A stretch of 64,000 nucleotides of DNA. Source: Pseudomonas putida (GTDB lineage: Bacteria; Pseudomonadota; Gammaproteobacteria; Pseudomonadales; Pseudomonadaceae). The notes beneath the pieces are model-generated. The model was given only the letters and a program-made list of their open reading frames with translations, was not told where the DNA came from and made no database searches. This document shows, one piece after another, positions 9,439-19,799 of this stretch (within the stretch, counting starts at the first letter, position 1; the number at the start of each line of letters is the position of its first letter). The DNA lies in the NCBI RefSeq assembly GCF_025905425.1, contig NZ_CP109603.1, positions 1,896,001 through 1,960,000 of the forward strand. The letters are read 5' to 3'. The translations under genes and the position numbers were made by a program.

Positions 9439-9900
9439 ATGACAAAAAAACGCAACGTCTTGCTCGCCACAGGCCTGCTGGCCAGTGCTTTGCTGACCGG
9501 CACGGTGTGGGCCCATGGCAATGTGGTGCCCCAGGCGGTGGAAACCCAAGGCCTGACCCCGATCAAGGACGCCGGGGTAAGCCTGGACGGCGACGGCTGG
9601 GCGGCGGTCAACCCGTACCGTACCTCCCCCGAGCACGACAAGGCCGTGGAAATCGGCGCCTCGGCCTACAACCAGAACTGCGCGGCCTGCCATGGCCTGG
9701 AAGCCAAGTCCGGCGGTATTGCCCCGGATCTGCGCATGCTCGATGTCGGCGAGGCCGGCGATGAGTGGTTCGTCGAACGGGTACGCCACGGCGCGGTGCG
9801 TGACGGACGGGTGTACATGCCGAAGATGGCCGACTACCTGAGCCAGGAAGCCTTGTGGGCGGTGCGCACCTATCTGGACAGCGTGCACGTCGAGGAGTGA
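9439..9900 (+). CDS. pedF: Periplasmic cytochrome c PedF (c550 type)
   Basis: This 153-residue single-haem cytochrome c carries electrons from the quinoprotein dehydrogenases to the respiratory chain. A signal peptide covers about residues 1-28 (ending in VWA), the haem site is NCAACHG near residue 78, and the likely axial Met is in YMPKMAD near residue 130. Its length and motif order match the cytochrome of quinoprotein ethanol oxidation systems. It is divergent from pedE and followed at 5 bases by pedG. Confidence 0.93.
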   Translation: MTKKRNVLLATGLLASALLTGTVWAHGNVVPQAVETQGLTPIKDAGVSLDGDGWAAVNPYRTSPEHDKAVEIGASAYNQNCAACHGLEAKSGGIAPDLRMLDVGEAGDEWFVERVRHGAVRDGRVYMPKMADYLSQEALWAVRTYLDSVHVEE

Positions 9901-9905
9901 TTGCC

Positions 9906-10781
9906 ATGCGTCTGTCGGCCGTGCTGTTGACTGGCCTGCTACTGTGCTGTGCGGCCGTGCAGGCACAGGTGCGCAACTACGACGCGATCATCGCCGCCGG
10001 TGAACTGCAGGTGGCGGTGTACAAGGATTTTGCGCCTTACAGCTTCGAGGATCACGGCCAGCCTCGCGGTGTTGATGTGGAGCTTGCGCAAGCGCTGGCC
10101 ACGGCCCTGGGTGTACGCCTGCAACTGATCTGGGCGCCGCCGGGGGAAAAGCTCGACGATGATCTGCGCGACTACATCTGGCGCGGCAGCCCGTTGCGCC
10201 ACCAGCAGTTGGCCGACCTGATGATGCGCGTGCCCTACGACCACGCCTACGCGCAGAAGCGCAACGAACTGGGCGAGCTGGAAAACGCCCAGGTGGTGAT
10301 GTTTGGCCCCTATCAGCAGGAGCGCTGGCAGGTGGCCTATGATCGCCGCCGTCTGGCGTCGGTGGCCAGTGTCGCGGTGTTCCAGGAGCACCCCATCGGG
10401 GTTGAAGTGGACAGCGTGCCGTCGTTCTACCTGACCTCGGTGTTCAACGGCATGCTCAGCGCCAAGACCCACCATTACCCCAGTGTGCAGCAGGCGTTCG
10501 GCGCGTTGCAGGCCGGCCAGGTGGACGCGGTGATGGCGATGCGCGGCGAGGTGGACTGGCAGTTGCACCGGGCCGCCGACCCGCAACTGGCCCTGGCAGA
10601 AAACGCCTACCCCAACCTTGGCAAGCAGGCCTGGGACATCGGCATGGCGGTGCATGAGAGCAACCGCCAGTTGGCTTATGCGGTGGAAGAAGCCCTTGAG
10701 GCGATGATCCGCGATGGTCGGCTGAAGGCGATGTATGCCACGTACGGCCTGCGTTACGAGGTCCCGGAGATGTACCAATGA
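9906..10781 (+). CDS. pedG: Extracellular solute-binding family 3 protein PedG
   Basis: I start the gene at 9906, which gives 291 residues with a signal peptide (MRLSAVLLTGLLLCCAAVQA). The rest is a two-lobed family 3 binding fold (AVYKDFAPYSFEDHG, GVDVELAQALATALGV), a class that occurs beside quinoprotein dehydrogenases (MoxJ/PedG-like). In methylotrophs the counterpart helps assemble the dehydrogenase. A role in quinoprotein maturation is therefore more likely than nutrient uptake, since no transport genes follow. It overlaps the next gene by four bases (ATGA). Confidence 0.85.
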   Translation: MRLSAVLLTGLLLCCAAVQAQVRNYDAIIAAGELQVAVYKDFAPYSFEDHGQPRGVDVELAQALATALGVRLQLIWAPPGEKLDDDLRDYIWRGSPLRHQQLADLMMRVPYDHAYAQKRNELGELENAQVVMFGPYQQERWQVAYDRRRLASVASVAVFQEHPIGVEVDSVPSFYLTSVFNGMLSAKTHHYPSVQQAFGALQAGQVDAVMAMRGEVDWQLHRAADPQLALAENAYPNLGKQAWDIGMAVHESNRQLAYAVEEALEAMIRDGRLKAMYATYGLRYEVPEMYQ

Positions 10782-11539
10782 ACTGGCGAGCGACGTTACT
10801 GCTGGCCTGCTGGATGCCTTGGGCAGCCCAGGCCAGTGAACCGATCAGCAAGACCGACCCGGTGCCCTCGGTGATGTGGGATTTCTACCACAAGCAATTA
10901 CTGGGGCAGGCACCTTTCGTTTTCGATGACCGGGTCAAGCTGCTGGCGCCGCCCTTTGCCGAGGACGCCCGCCAGGTGCCGCTGGAGATCGACGCCCGGG
11001 CATTTGCCGGCGAGGTGGTACGGATCATCGCCTGGGCCGAGCTCAACCCCCTGCCGCGCATTGTCGACTTCGAGCCTGGCGAGCGTGTGCTGCCGTGGCT
11101 GTCGATCCGCATCCGCATCGAGCAGGCCACGCCGCTGCGCGCCGCCGTGCTGACACGTGACGGCCTGTGGCATGTCGGCTCGACCCTGATCGACGCGGCC
11201 GGCGGCGGCTGTACCGCGCCCAGCGTGGTGCGCACCCAGCCTGGCTGGGAGGAACACGTCGGTGAGGTACTGGGCGGGCGCTACCCGCGCAGCGATGGCA
11301 GCCGCTTGCGTTTGCAGGTGTCCCACCCGATGGACAACGGCCTGGTCAGCGGCATTCCCGAATTCTTCCTTGAGCATGCCGAGTTGCAAGGCGCGGATGG
11401 CCAGCGCCTGGCCAGCCTCGCGCTGTATCCGGCGGTCAGCGAGAACCCCAACCTGGGCTTCGATATCCAGGGCCCCGGGCTTACCCGGCTGCTGTTGCGG
11501 GACAACAGCGGTAACCGGTTCGAGGCGGCGGTTCCGTGA
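10778..11539 (+). CDS. Quinoprotein dehydrogenase-associated SoxYZ-like carrier protein
   Basis: This 253-residue exported protein has a short signal peptide (residues 1-19, ending in AQA). The middle part resembles SoxY, including a Gly-rich stretch with a single Cys (AAGGGCTAPS, near residue 145) where SoxY holds its carrier cysteine. The C-terminal part (SHPMDNGLVSG onward) resembles SoxZ. Fused SoxYZ-like carriers of this kind occur in quinoprotein loci and are predicted to carry a covalently bound group. The substrate is unknown. It is translationally coupled to pedG and followed by a metallo-hydrolase of the same module. Confidence 0.85.
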   Translation: MNWRATLLLACWMPWAAQASEPISKTDPVPSVMWDFYHKQLLGQAPFVFDDRVKLLAPPFAEDARQVPLEIDARAFAGEVVRIIAWAELNPLPRIVDFEPGERVLPWLSIRIRIEQATPLRAAVLTRDGLWHVGSTLIDAAGGGCTAPSVVRTQPGWEEHVGEVLGGRYPRSDGSRLRLQVSHPMDNGLVSGIPEFFLEHAELQGADGQRLASLALYPAVSENPNLGFDIQGPGLTRLLLRDNSGNRFEAAVP

Positions 11540-11580
11540 GCGTGTTGCTCGATTTCACTCCCTGACCAGAGGCGCCCCTC

Positions 11581-12519
11581 ATGCGTTGGATGCTGTTGTT
11601 ATTGCTGTGCCTGGGCCTGCCGGCCTGGGCTGACCTGGACTATCGACTTACGCCCCGGCAGATAGCGGAAGGCACCTGGCTGCTGGAGGGCAGCACCGAC
11701 AATTTCGCCAAAGGCAACGGCGGCAATATCGTCAATACCGCGTTCATCGTCACCGACAGCGGCGTGGTGGTGATCGACAGCGGGCCGTCCAAGCGCTACG
11801 GCGAGGCCTTGCGCCAAGCCATTGCCGCCACCACCGACAAGCCGGTGGTCGAAGTGCTGCTGACCCATCATCACCCCGACCATGTGCTGGGCAACCAGGC
11901 CTTTACCGATGTGCCCATCGGTGCTCTGGCCGGGACTGGCGACCTGTTGCGCCAGCAAGGCGAGGCGATGGCCGAGAATATGTACCGCCTGGTCGGCGAC
12001 TGGATGCGCGGCACCGAGGTGGTGCTGCCGACCCGGGTGCTGGAGCCCGGCGTGCATGAGGTGGGTGGGCATCGGCTGCGGCTGTTGGCGTTGGGCGGGC
12101 ATACCGGTGCGGACCTGGCGATTCTCGATGAGAAGACCGGCGTGCTGTTTGCCGGCGACCTGGTGTTTTACGAGCGCGCCCTGACCACCCCCAACAGCCC
12201 AGGGTTGGACGTCTGGCTCAAAGACCTGGACACCCTGCAGGCCTTGCCCTGGAAGCTGCTGGTGCCTGGGCACGGCCCGGTGGCCAGCGATGCCAAGCCG
12301 TTTGCGCAGATGCGTGATTACCTGGGTTGGCTGGATGGCCTGATGCGCGACGGCGCGGCGCGCGGGGATGACATGGTCGAGATGATCCGCAGCCCGATCC
12401 CTGAGCGGTTTGCCGGTATCAGCCTGACCCGGTACGAGTTGATTCGCAGCGTGAGTCATCTGTATCCGCGGTATGAGCGTTTGCGGTTGCAGCGTATCGA
12501 CGGCAAGCCGCCTATTTGA
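11581..12519 (+). CDS. Quinoprotein relay system zinc metallo-hydrolase
   Basis: This 312-residue exported metallo-beta-lactamase-fold protein has a signal peptide (MRWMLLLLLCLGLPAWA). The metal site is complete: THHHPDH near residue 100, His in LGGHTGAD, Asp in LFAGDLVFYE and a C-terminal His in VPGHGPV. Proteins of this subgroup travel with the SoxYZ-like carrier in quinoprotein clusters and may act on the carrier-bound group. The natural reaction is unknown. Metal binding is well supported and the role is inferred from context. Confidence 0.87.
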   Translation: MRWMLLLLLCLGLPAWADLDYRLTPRQIAEGTWLLEGSTDNFAKGNGGNIVNTAFIVTDSGVVVIDSGPSKRYGEALRQAIAATTDKPVVEVLLTHHHPDHVLGNQAFTDVPIGALAGTGDLLRQQGEAMAENMYRLVGDWMRGTEVVLPTRVLEPGVHEVGGHRLRLLALGGHTGADLAILDEKTGVLFAGDLVFYERALTTPNSPGLDVWLKDLDTLQALPWKLLVPGHGPVASDAKPFAQMRDYLGWLDGLMRDGAARGDDMVEMIRSPIPERFAGISLTRYELIRSVSHLYPRYERLRLQRIDGKPPI

Positions 12520-12539
12520 CCAGCAGAAGCAGCCTACAG

Positions 12540-12631
12540 GCTGTGGGAGCGGGCTTGTCCCGCGAATGGGGCTACGCGGTGCTTGGCACCGGCTTTGCCG
12601 GTGTTCGCGGGACAAGCCCGCTCCCACAGGG
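12540..12631. repeat. Inverted REP pair downstream of the metallo-hydrolase gene
   Basis: Two inverted REP copies, CTGTGGGAGCGGGCTTGTCC and its complement, enclose a smaller dyad (GCACCGGCTTTGCCGGTG). It lies between the metallo-hydrolase stop and the pedH promoter and can act as a transcript end. Confidence 0.9.
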
Positions 12632-12674
12632 TCCCTGCTACCTCAACAAGCTATGCGTTGTTCTATGAGAGGCG

Positions 12675-12690
12675 TTGTACCAAGGAACTA
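12675..12690 (+). promoter_or_regulatory. Weaker ped dyad upstream of pedH
   Basis: TTGTACC-AA-GGAACTA keeps the central TACC-AA-GG core of the locus motif but has weaker arms. It lies about 108 bases before the pedH start, further than in the other promoters, and lacks the second CCAAAG element. Confidence 0.35.
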
Positions 12691-12797
12691 GAAAACTCCA
12701 CATTGCGGGCAATTGTTGGCAAACAGGTCGGGCCCAAGAATTCTCGGCACACCGGGAAAATTTCCCGGGGACAACAAAAAAACCAAAGGTAGCCGTC

Positions 12798-14612
12798 ATG
12801 ACCCGATCCCCACGTCGTCCCTTGTTCGCCGTGAGCCTGGTGCTCAGCGCCATGCTGCTGTCCGGCGCGGCACAGGCCGCTGTCAGCGATGAAGAAATCC
12901 TCCAGGACCCCAAGAACCCCCAGCAGATCGTGACCAACGGCCTGGGTGTCCAGGGCCAGCGCTACAGCCCGCTGGACCTGCTCAATGTCGGCAACGTCAA
13001 GGAGCTGCGGCCGGTCTGGGCCTTTTCGTTTGGCGGTGAGAAGCAGCGCGGCCAGCAGGCCCAGCCGCTGATCAAGGACGGCGTGATGTACATGACCGGT
13101 TCCTATTCGCGGGTGTTCGCTGTCGATGCCCGTACCGGCAAAAAACTCTGGCAATACGATGCGCGCCTGCCGGACGACATCCGCCCCTGCTGTGACGTGA
13201 TCAACCGTGGCGTCGCGCTGTACGGCGACCTGGTGTTCTTCGGCACCCTGGATGCCAAGCTAGTGGCCCTGAACAAAGACACCGGCAAGGTGGTGTGGAG
13301 CAAAAAGGTCGCCGACCACAAAGAAGGCTATTCCATCAGCGCCGCGCCGATGATCGTCAATGGCAAGCTGATCACCGGTGTGGCCGGTGGCGAGTTCGGC
13401 GTGGTGGGCAAGATCCAGGCCTACAACCCGGAAAACGGTGAGCTGCTGTGGATGCGCCCGACTGTGGAAGGGCACATGGGCTACGTCTACAAGGACGGCA
13501 AGGCGATCGAGAATGGGATTTCTGGCGGCGAGGCGGGCAAGACCTGGCCCGGCGACCTGTGGAAGACCGGCGGTGCAGCGCCGTGGCTGGGCGGTTACTA
13601 CGACCCAGAAACCAACCTGCTGCTGTTCGGCACCGGCAACCCAGCGCCGTGGAACTCCCACCTGCGCCCCGGCGACAACCTGTATTCCTCGTCGCGCCTG
13701 GCCCTGAACCCGGACGACGGCACCATCAAGTGGCACTTCCAGAGCACGCCCCATGACGGCTGGGATTTCGACGGCGTCAACGAACTGATCTCCTTCAACT
13801 ACAAGGAGGGCGGCAAAGAGATCAAGGCCGCCGCTACCGCTGACCGTAACGGCTTCTTCTACGTGCTGGACCGCACCAACGGCGCATTCATCCGCGGCTT
13901 CCCCTTCGTCGACAAGATCACCTGGGCAACGGGCCTGGACAAGCATGGCCGACCTATCTACAACGAGGCCAGCCGGCCAGGGGCACCCGGCAGCGAGGCC
14001 AAGGGCAGTTCGGTGTTCGTCGCCCCGGCCTTCCTCGGTGCCAAGAACTGGATGCCGATGGCCTACAACAAGGACACCGGGCTGTTCTACGTGCCGTCCA
14101 ACGAATGGGGCATGGACATCTGGAACGAAGGCATCGCGTACAAGAAGGGCGCGGCGTTCCTCGGGGCCGGGTTCACCATCAAGCCGCTCAATGAAGACTA
14201 CATCGGCGTGCTGCGCGCGATTGACCCGATCAGCGGCAAGGAAGTCTGGCGGCACAAGAACTACGCGCCGCTGTGGGGCGGGGTGCTGACCACCAAGGGC
14301 AACCTGGTGTTCACCGGCACGCCAGAAGGCTTCCTGCAGGCGTTCAACGCCAAGACCGGCGAGAAGGTCTGGGAATTCCAGACCGGCTCCGGTGTGCTCG
14401 GTTCGCCCGTGACCTGGGAAATGGACGGCGAGCAATACGTCTCGGTGCTTTCCGGCTGGGGCGGCGCGGTGCCGCTGTGGGGCGGAGAAGTGGCCAAGCG
14501 GGTCAAGGACTTCAACCAGGGCGGCATGCTATGGACCTTCAAGCTGCCCAAGCAATTGCAGCAGGCGGCCAGTGTCGAGGCACAAACGCCTAGCGCCAAG
14601 CCGCAAAGCTGA
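12798..14612 (+). CDS. pedH: Lanthanide-dependent PQQ alcohol dehydrogenase PedH
   Basis: The start at 12798 gives a 604-residue precursor with a signal peptide (residues 1-29, ending in AQA). The frame upstream to 12675 covers promoter sequence. It is a periplasmic quinoprotein alcohol dehydrogenase parallel to PedE, with the CC disulfide (IRPCCDV), the propeller W-motifs and the catalytic Asp in [10 protein letters not shown]. The extra Asp two residues downstream, where PedE has Ser, is the known marker of rare-earth binding. PedH and PedE are expected to be reciprocally expressed through PedS2/PedR2 depending on lanthanide supply. Confidence 0.94.
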   Translation: MTRSPRRPLFAVSLVLSAMLLSGAAQAAVSDEEILQDPKNPQQIVTNGLGVQGQRYSPLDLLNVGNVKELRPVWAFSFGGEKQRGQQAQPLIKDGVMYMTGSYSRVFAVDARTGKKLWQYDARLPDDIRPCCDVINRGVALYGDLVFFGTLDAKLVALNKDTGKVVWSKKVADHKEGYSISAAPMIVNGKLITGVAGGEFGVVGKIQAYNPENGELLWMRPTVEGHMGYVYKDGKAIENGISGGEAGKTWPGDLWKTGGAAPWLGGYYDPETNLLLFGTGNPAPWNSHLRPGDNLYSSSRLALNPDDGTIKWHFQSTPHDGWDFDGVNELISFNYKEGGKEIKAAATADRNGFFYVLDRTNGAFIRGFPFVDKITWATGLDKHGRPIYNEASRPGAPGSEAKGSSVFVAPAFLGAKNWMPMAYNKDTGLFYVPSNEWGMDIWNEGIAYKKGAAFLGAGFTIKPLNEDYIGVLRAIDPISGKEVWRHKNYAPLWGGVLTTKGNLVFTGTPEGFLQAFNAKTGEKVWEFQTGSGVLGSPVTWEMDGEQYVSVLSGWGGAVPLWGGEVAKRVKDFNQGGMLWTFKLPKQLQQAASVEAQTPSAKPQS

Positions 14613-14616
14613 CAGC

Positions 14617-14632
14617 GGGCCGCTTGCGGCCC
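14617..14632 (+). terminator. GC-rich hairpin after pedH
   Basis: GGGCCG-CTTG-CGGCCC forms a 6-bp stem with a CTTG loop just after the pedH stop. There is no T-tract, so termination is only possible. It directly abuts the pedI dyad. Confidence 0.4.
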
Positions 14633-14671
14633 TACTACCAAATGACGAGAGCTCCGCTGCCAACGATGCAT
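14633..14671 (+). promoter_or_regulatory. ped dyad half and second element upstream of pedI
   Basis: TACTACC-AA (14633-14641) has a perfect left arm but a degenerate right arm. CCAACGATGCAT (14660-14671) follows at the 25-base spacing seen before pedF. pedI starts 77 bases downstream. Confidence 0.5.
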
Positions 14672-14747
14672 TCGTCCGGCAGGCGGGGCTTTTTACCATG
14701 GGTTCATCGCCTGTCGTTGGACAGGCATCGACCAGCAGAGGCTCAGC

Positions 14748-16268
<1,521 letters not shown>

Positions 16269-16387
16269 GGGCACACAGGCGCGGCGGTAGGGTGCCGCCG
16301 TGCCTGGATGCAACGACGCACGCGGGGAGGGCTCTGGGTGGGCGCCTCCCCGCGTGCGTCACCCGCGTGCGTGAAGGCCCGCGTTAC

Positions 16388-16428
16388 CCCCTACCAACGC
16401 ACCCCGCAAGCTCGTTCCAAAGTAGCAT
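16388..16428 (+). promoter_or_regulatory. ped-type regulatory element upstream of pqqA
   Basis: CTACCAA (16391-16397) is followed after 26 bases by CCAAAGTAGCAT (16417-16428), nearly the same as the pair before pedF (CCAAAGCAGCAT). pqqA starts 70 bases after the second element. The right arm of the dyad is not conserved here, so the shared determinant may be CTACCAA plus CCAAAGnAGCAT. Confidence 0.55.
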
Positions 16429-16497
16429 TCGGCCCCGCCGCCCCCCGTGCATTAATGCCTCTACCGGAATCGCCCGGCACAAGAAGAGGAATGCTCC

Positions 16498-16569
16498 ATG
16501 TGGACTAAACCCGCCTTTACCGACCTACGCATTGGCTTCGAAGTGACGATGTACTTCGCCAATCGTTAA
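16498..16569 (+). CDS. pqqA: PQQ precursor peptide PqqA
   Basis: A 23-residue peptide, [20 protein letters not shown] plus ANR, contains the conserved EVTMY core whose Glu and Tyr are crosslinked by PqqE to form the PQQ skeleton. An AGAGGA ribosome site lies just upstream. It is too short for most gene finders but is unmistakable, and it is followed by pqqBCDE. In KT2440 the main pqq operon is elsewhere, so a full set inside the ped locus is notable. Confidence 0.97.
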   Translation: MWTKPAFTDLRIGFEVTMYFANR

Positions 16570-16577
16570 TGGCTTTG

Positions 16578-16598
16578 CGGCCATCGCTGCGATGGCCG
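16578..16598 (+). terminator. Hairpin between pqqA and pqqB (probable attenuator)
   Basis: CGGCCATCG-CTG-CGATGGCCG is a perfect 9-bp stem followed by TTCCTT. Partial termination or RNA processing here would give more pqqA than pqqBCDE message, as described for other pqq operons. Confidence 0.65.
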
Positions 16599-16622
16599 TT
16601 CCTTCTCTGGGGATAGTTGCCC

Positions 16623-17537
16623 ATGCACATTCGTGTTCTCGGCTCCGCCGCTGGCGGTGGTTTTCCGCAGTGGAACTGCAACTGTCGTCAATGCACCGGT
16701 GTGCGCAACGGTAGCCTGAGGGCGCAGCGGCGCACGCAGTCTTCGATCGCGGTGAGCGACGACGGCGAGCAGTGGATCCTGTGCAACGCCTCGCCCGACA
16801 TCCGCGTCCAGCTCGAAAGCTTCCCCGCCTTGCAACCGGCGCGCCGCCTGCGCGACACGGCGATTGGCGCGGTGGTGCTGCTGGACAGCCAGATCGACCA
16901 TTGCACGGGCCTGCTCAGCCTGCGCGAAGGTTGCCCGCATACGGTGTGGTGCACCGAGCGGGTTCATCAAGACCTGAGCAGCGGTTTCCCGCTGTTCACC
17001 ATGCTCAAGCACTGGAACGGTGGCTTGCAGTGGCAATGCATCGGCCTGGACCGCGAACCGTTTCGCATCGCCGCCTGCCCCAACCTGCAATTTCGCGCGA
17101 TCCCGCTGGTGAGCAACGCACCGCCATACTCGCCCAATCGCGGTAATCCGCAGCCGGGCGACACCATCGGCCTGCTCATCGAGGACCGGCGCAGCGGTGC
17201 CTCGGTGTTCTATGCGCCGGGCCTGGGGCAGGTCGATGCCGAGGTGTCGAGCTGGATGCGCCATGCCGACTGCCTGCTGCTGGACGGCACGCTGTGGCGC
17301 GACGATGAGATGCGTGTGTGCGAAGTCGGGCAGAGCCTGGGCAGTGAGATGGGCCACCTGGCGCAGAGCGGCCCCGGTGGCATGCTCGACGTGCTGGAGG
17401 GCTTCAGCCGTCAGCGCAAGATCCTCATCCATATCAACAACACCAACCCGATCCTCGACGAAGACTCGGCCGAGCGGGCCTTGCTGGATCGGCGGGGGAT
17501 TGAAGTGGCGTATGACGGCTTGTCTATCGCGCTGTAG
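16623..17537 (+). CDS. pqqB: PQQ biosynthesis protein PqqB
   Basis: This 304-residue metallo-beta-lactamase-fold hydroxylase/oxygenase is proposed to hydroxylate the Glu-Tyr intermediate of PQQ. I prefer the ATG at 16623 ([19 protein letters not shown]) over a TTG two codons earlier. The family signature [13 protein letters not shown] and the later metal-site region ([10 protein letters not shown]; His in QSGPGG context) are present. It lies second in the pqq operon, 53 bases after pqqA and the intervening hairpin. Confidence 0.95.
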   Translation: MHIRVLGSAAGGGFPQWNCNCRQCTGVRNGSLRAQRRTQSSIAVSDDGEQWILCNASPDIRVQLESFPALQPARRLRDTAIGAVVLLDSQIDHCTGLLSLREGCPHTVWCTERVHQDLSSGFPLFTMLKHWNGGLQWQCIGLDREPFRIAACPNLQFRAIPLVSNAPPYSPNRGNPQPGDTIGLLIEDRRSGASVFYAPGLGQVDAEVSSWMRHADCLLLDGTLWRDDEMRVCEVGQSLGSEMGHLAQSGPGGMLDVLEGFSRQRKILIHINNTNPILDEDSAERALLDRRGIEVAYDGLSIAL

Positions 17538-17568
17538 TGGCTGGCACCGCGCAACCTGGAGAACCGCA

Positions 17569-18321
17569 ATGACCGACACCCCCATGACACCCGGCGAATT
17601 CGAAGCGGCCCTGCGGGCGAAGGGCGCTTACTACCATATTCATCATCCCTTCCATCAGGCGATGTACGCCGGGCGTGCGACCCGGGCGCAGATTCAGGGC
17701 TGGGTTGCCAACCGCTTCTATTACCAGGTCAACATCCCGCTCAAGGATGCCGCGATCCTTGCCAACTGCCCGGACCGTGAGGTACGCCGGCAATGGCTGC
17801 AACGGGTGCTCGACCACGATGGCGCGCCGGGCAGCGAAGGCGGCATCGAGGCCTGGTTGCGCCTTGGCGAAGCGGTCGGGCTGGACCGTGAACGCATCCT
17901 GTCCCAGGAGATGGTCCTGCCGGGGGTGCGGTTTGCCGTGGACGCCTACGTCAATTTCGCCCGCCGCGCAGGCTGGCAGGAGGCTGCCAGCAGTTCGCTG
18001 ACCGAACTGTTCGCGCCACAGATCCATCAGTCGCGCCTGGACAGCTGGCCCCAGCACTACCCGTGGATCGATGCCGCCGGCTATGACTATTTCCGCACAC
18101 GCCTGGGCCAGGCACGACGCGACGTCGAACATGGCCTGCGCATCACCTTGGCGCACTACGTCACGCGTGCGGGCCAGCAACGGATGCTGGAAATTCTGCA
18201 GTTCAAGCTGGACGTGCTGTGGAGCATGCTCGATGCCATGAGCATGGCGTATGAGCTGGAGCGGCCCCCGTACCACAGCGTGACGCAGGAAAGCGTCTGG
18301 CATCGGGGGATCGCCCTGTGA
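17569..18321 (+). CDS. pqqC: Pyrroloquinoline-quinone synthase PqqC
   Basis: This 250-residue cofactorless oxidase performs the final ring closure and eight-electron oxidation to PQQ. The haem-oxygenase-like fold motifs [26 protein letters not shown] and LDHDG, rich in His and Tyr, match the family active site. Length is standard. Its stop codon overlaps the GTG start of pqqD. Confidence 0.96.
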   Translation: MTDTPMTPGEFEAALRAKGAYYHIHHPFHQAMYAGRATRAQIQGWVANRFYYQVNIPLKDAAILANCPDREVRRQWLQRVLDHDGAPGSEGGIEAWLRLGEAVGLDRERILSQEMVLPGVRFAVDAYVNFARRAGWQEAASSSLTELFAPQIHQSRLDSWPQHYPWIDAAGYDYFRTRLGQARRDVEHGLRITLAHYVTRAGQQRMLEILQFKLDVLWSMLDAMSMAYELERPPYHSVTQESVWHRGIAL

Positions 18322-18590
18322 AACTGATCGATGGCGAACAGGTGCTGGGTTTGCGCCGCGGGTTCCGCCTGCAATGGGAACCGCGTCAGGACTGCCATGT
18401 GCTGCTGTACCCCGAGGGCATGATCAAGCTCAATCCCAGTGCCGGCTGGGTACTTGAATTACTGGACGGCCAGCGTTGCGTGGCGGCGATTATCGACGGC
18501 CTGGCGCAACGGTTCCCCGATGTTCAGGGGCTGGACGAGGATGTGCTGGCGTTTCTGGAGGTGGCCCGTGCCAAGCACTGGATTGAATGA
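18318..18590 (+). CDS. pqqD: PqqA-binding chaperone PqqD
   Basis: This 90-residue protein starts with GTG inside the pqqC stop codon (GTGA). It has the PqqD fold (winged-helix peptide-binding RRE type): [35 protein letters not shown] and a C-terminal helix. It binds PqqA and presents it to PqqE. KT2440 keeps an isolated pqqD-like gene near the same position, which fits loss of the rest of such an operon there. Confidence 0.94.
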   Translation: MKLIDGEQVLGLRRGFRLQWEPRQDCHVLLYPEGMIKLNPSAGWVLELLDGQRCVAAIIDGLAQRFPDVQGLDEDVLAFLEVARAKHWIE

Positions 18591-19710
18591 CCCGCGCCCT
18601 GGGCCGCCGCTGTGGCTGCTGGCGGAGCTGACCTACCGCTGCCCGCTGCAATGCCCGTATTGTTCCAACCCGTTGGACTTTGCCCAGCATGGCCAGGAGC
18701 TGACCACTGAGGAGTGGATCCGGGTATTCCGCGAGGCACGGGCGATGGGCGCCGCGCAACTGGGTTTTTCCGGCGGCGAACCGCTGGTGCGCCAGGACCT
18801 GGGGCAACTGATCAAGGCTGCGCGGGACATGGGGTACTACACCAACCTGATCACCTCTGGCATCGGCCTGACCGAACAGAAAGTCCGCGACTTCAAGCTC
18901 GCCGGGCTCGACCATATCCAGATCAGCTTCCAGGCAGCAGATGAGGCGGTCAACAACATGCTGGCCGGCTCGCGCAAGGCGTTCGCCCAGAAGCTGGCGA
19001 TGGCCAAGGCGGTCAAGGCACAGGGGTATCCGATGGTGCTCAACTTCGTGACCCATCGGCACAACATCGACCAGATTGCCGACATTATCGAGCTGTGCCT
19101 GACGTTGCAGGCGGACTTCGTGGAGCTGGCGACCTGCCAGTTCTACGGTTGGGCTGAGCTCAACCGTGTCGGCCTGTTGCCGACACGCGAACAATTGCAG
19201 CGTGCGGAGCGCATTACCCAGGGCTATCGACAACGGCTGGAGGCCGAAGGGCATCCGTGCAAGCTGATTTTCGTCACGCCGGATTACTACGAAGAACGCC
19301 CAAAGGCCTGCATGAACGGCTGGGCCAACCTGTTCCTCGATATCACCCCAGACGGCACTGCGTTGCCGTGCCACAGCGCCCGCCAGTTGCCGGTGGCCTT
19401 CCCCAACGTGCGCGAGCACAGCATCGAGCACATCTGGAACGATTCATTCGGCTTCAACCGCTTCCGTGGCAATGACTGGATGAAGGAGCCCTGTCGCTCG
19501 TGCGATGAAAAGCACCAGGATTTCGGTGGCTGCCGCTGCCAGGCATACATGCTCACCGGCGATGCGGCCAATGCAGACCCGGTGTGCAGCAAGTCGCCGC
19601 ACCACGGCGTGATTCTCAAGGCCCGGCAGGAAGCAGAGACGGCGGGGCAGGGGCTGGCGCAACTGACCTTGCGCAACGAGCAGGCGTCGCGCCTGATTTA
19701 TCGTGGCTGA
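18568..19710 (+). CDS. pqqE: Radical SAM enzyme PqqE
   Basis: This enzyme forms the carbon-carbon bond between Glu and Tyr of PqqA. The radical-SAM cluster motif is [10 protein letters not shown], followed by GGEPLVR (SAM site). The C-terminal SPASM region has cysteines in [37 protein letters not shown] and [10 protein letters not shown]. Start choice is uncertain: I use GTG at 18568 (380 residues, 23-base overlap with pqqD), but TTG at 18583 is equally possible. No ATG exists near the conserved [12 protein letters not shown]. Confidence 0.94.
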   Translation: MPSTGLNDPRPGPPLWLLAELTYRCPLQCPYCSNPLDFAQHGQELTTEEWIRVFREARAMGAAQLGFSGGEPLVRQDLGQLIKAARDMGYYTNLITSGIGLTEQKVRDFKLAGLDHIQISFQAADEAVNNMLAGSRKAFAQKLAMAKAVKAQGYPMVLNFVTHRHNIDQIADIIELCLTLQADFVELATCQFYGWAELNRVGLLPTREQLQRAERITQGYRQRLEAEGHPCKLIFVTPDYYEERPKACMNGWANLFLDITPDGTALPCHSARQLPVAFPNVREHSIEHIWNDSFGFNRFRGNDWMKEPCRSCDEKHQDFGGCRCQAYMLTGDAANADPVCSKSPHHGVILKARQEAETAGQGLAQLTLRNEQASRLIYRG

Positions 19711-19799
19711 GCCGTGGCAACGCTTTGGTCTGATTACTTTCTCGGCGGGATGCATTACGCTGGCGGTCACCTTCCAGAACAATAAGAACAGGCTTTCCA

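Noticed and set aside
13260..14435. Minus-strand 391-codon open frame across pedH
   Set aside because: It is the complement of a highly conserved quinoprotein gene and has no family features or ribosome site.
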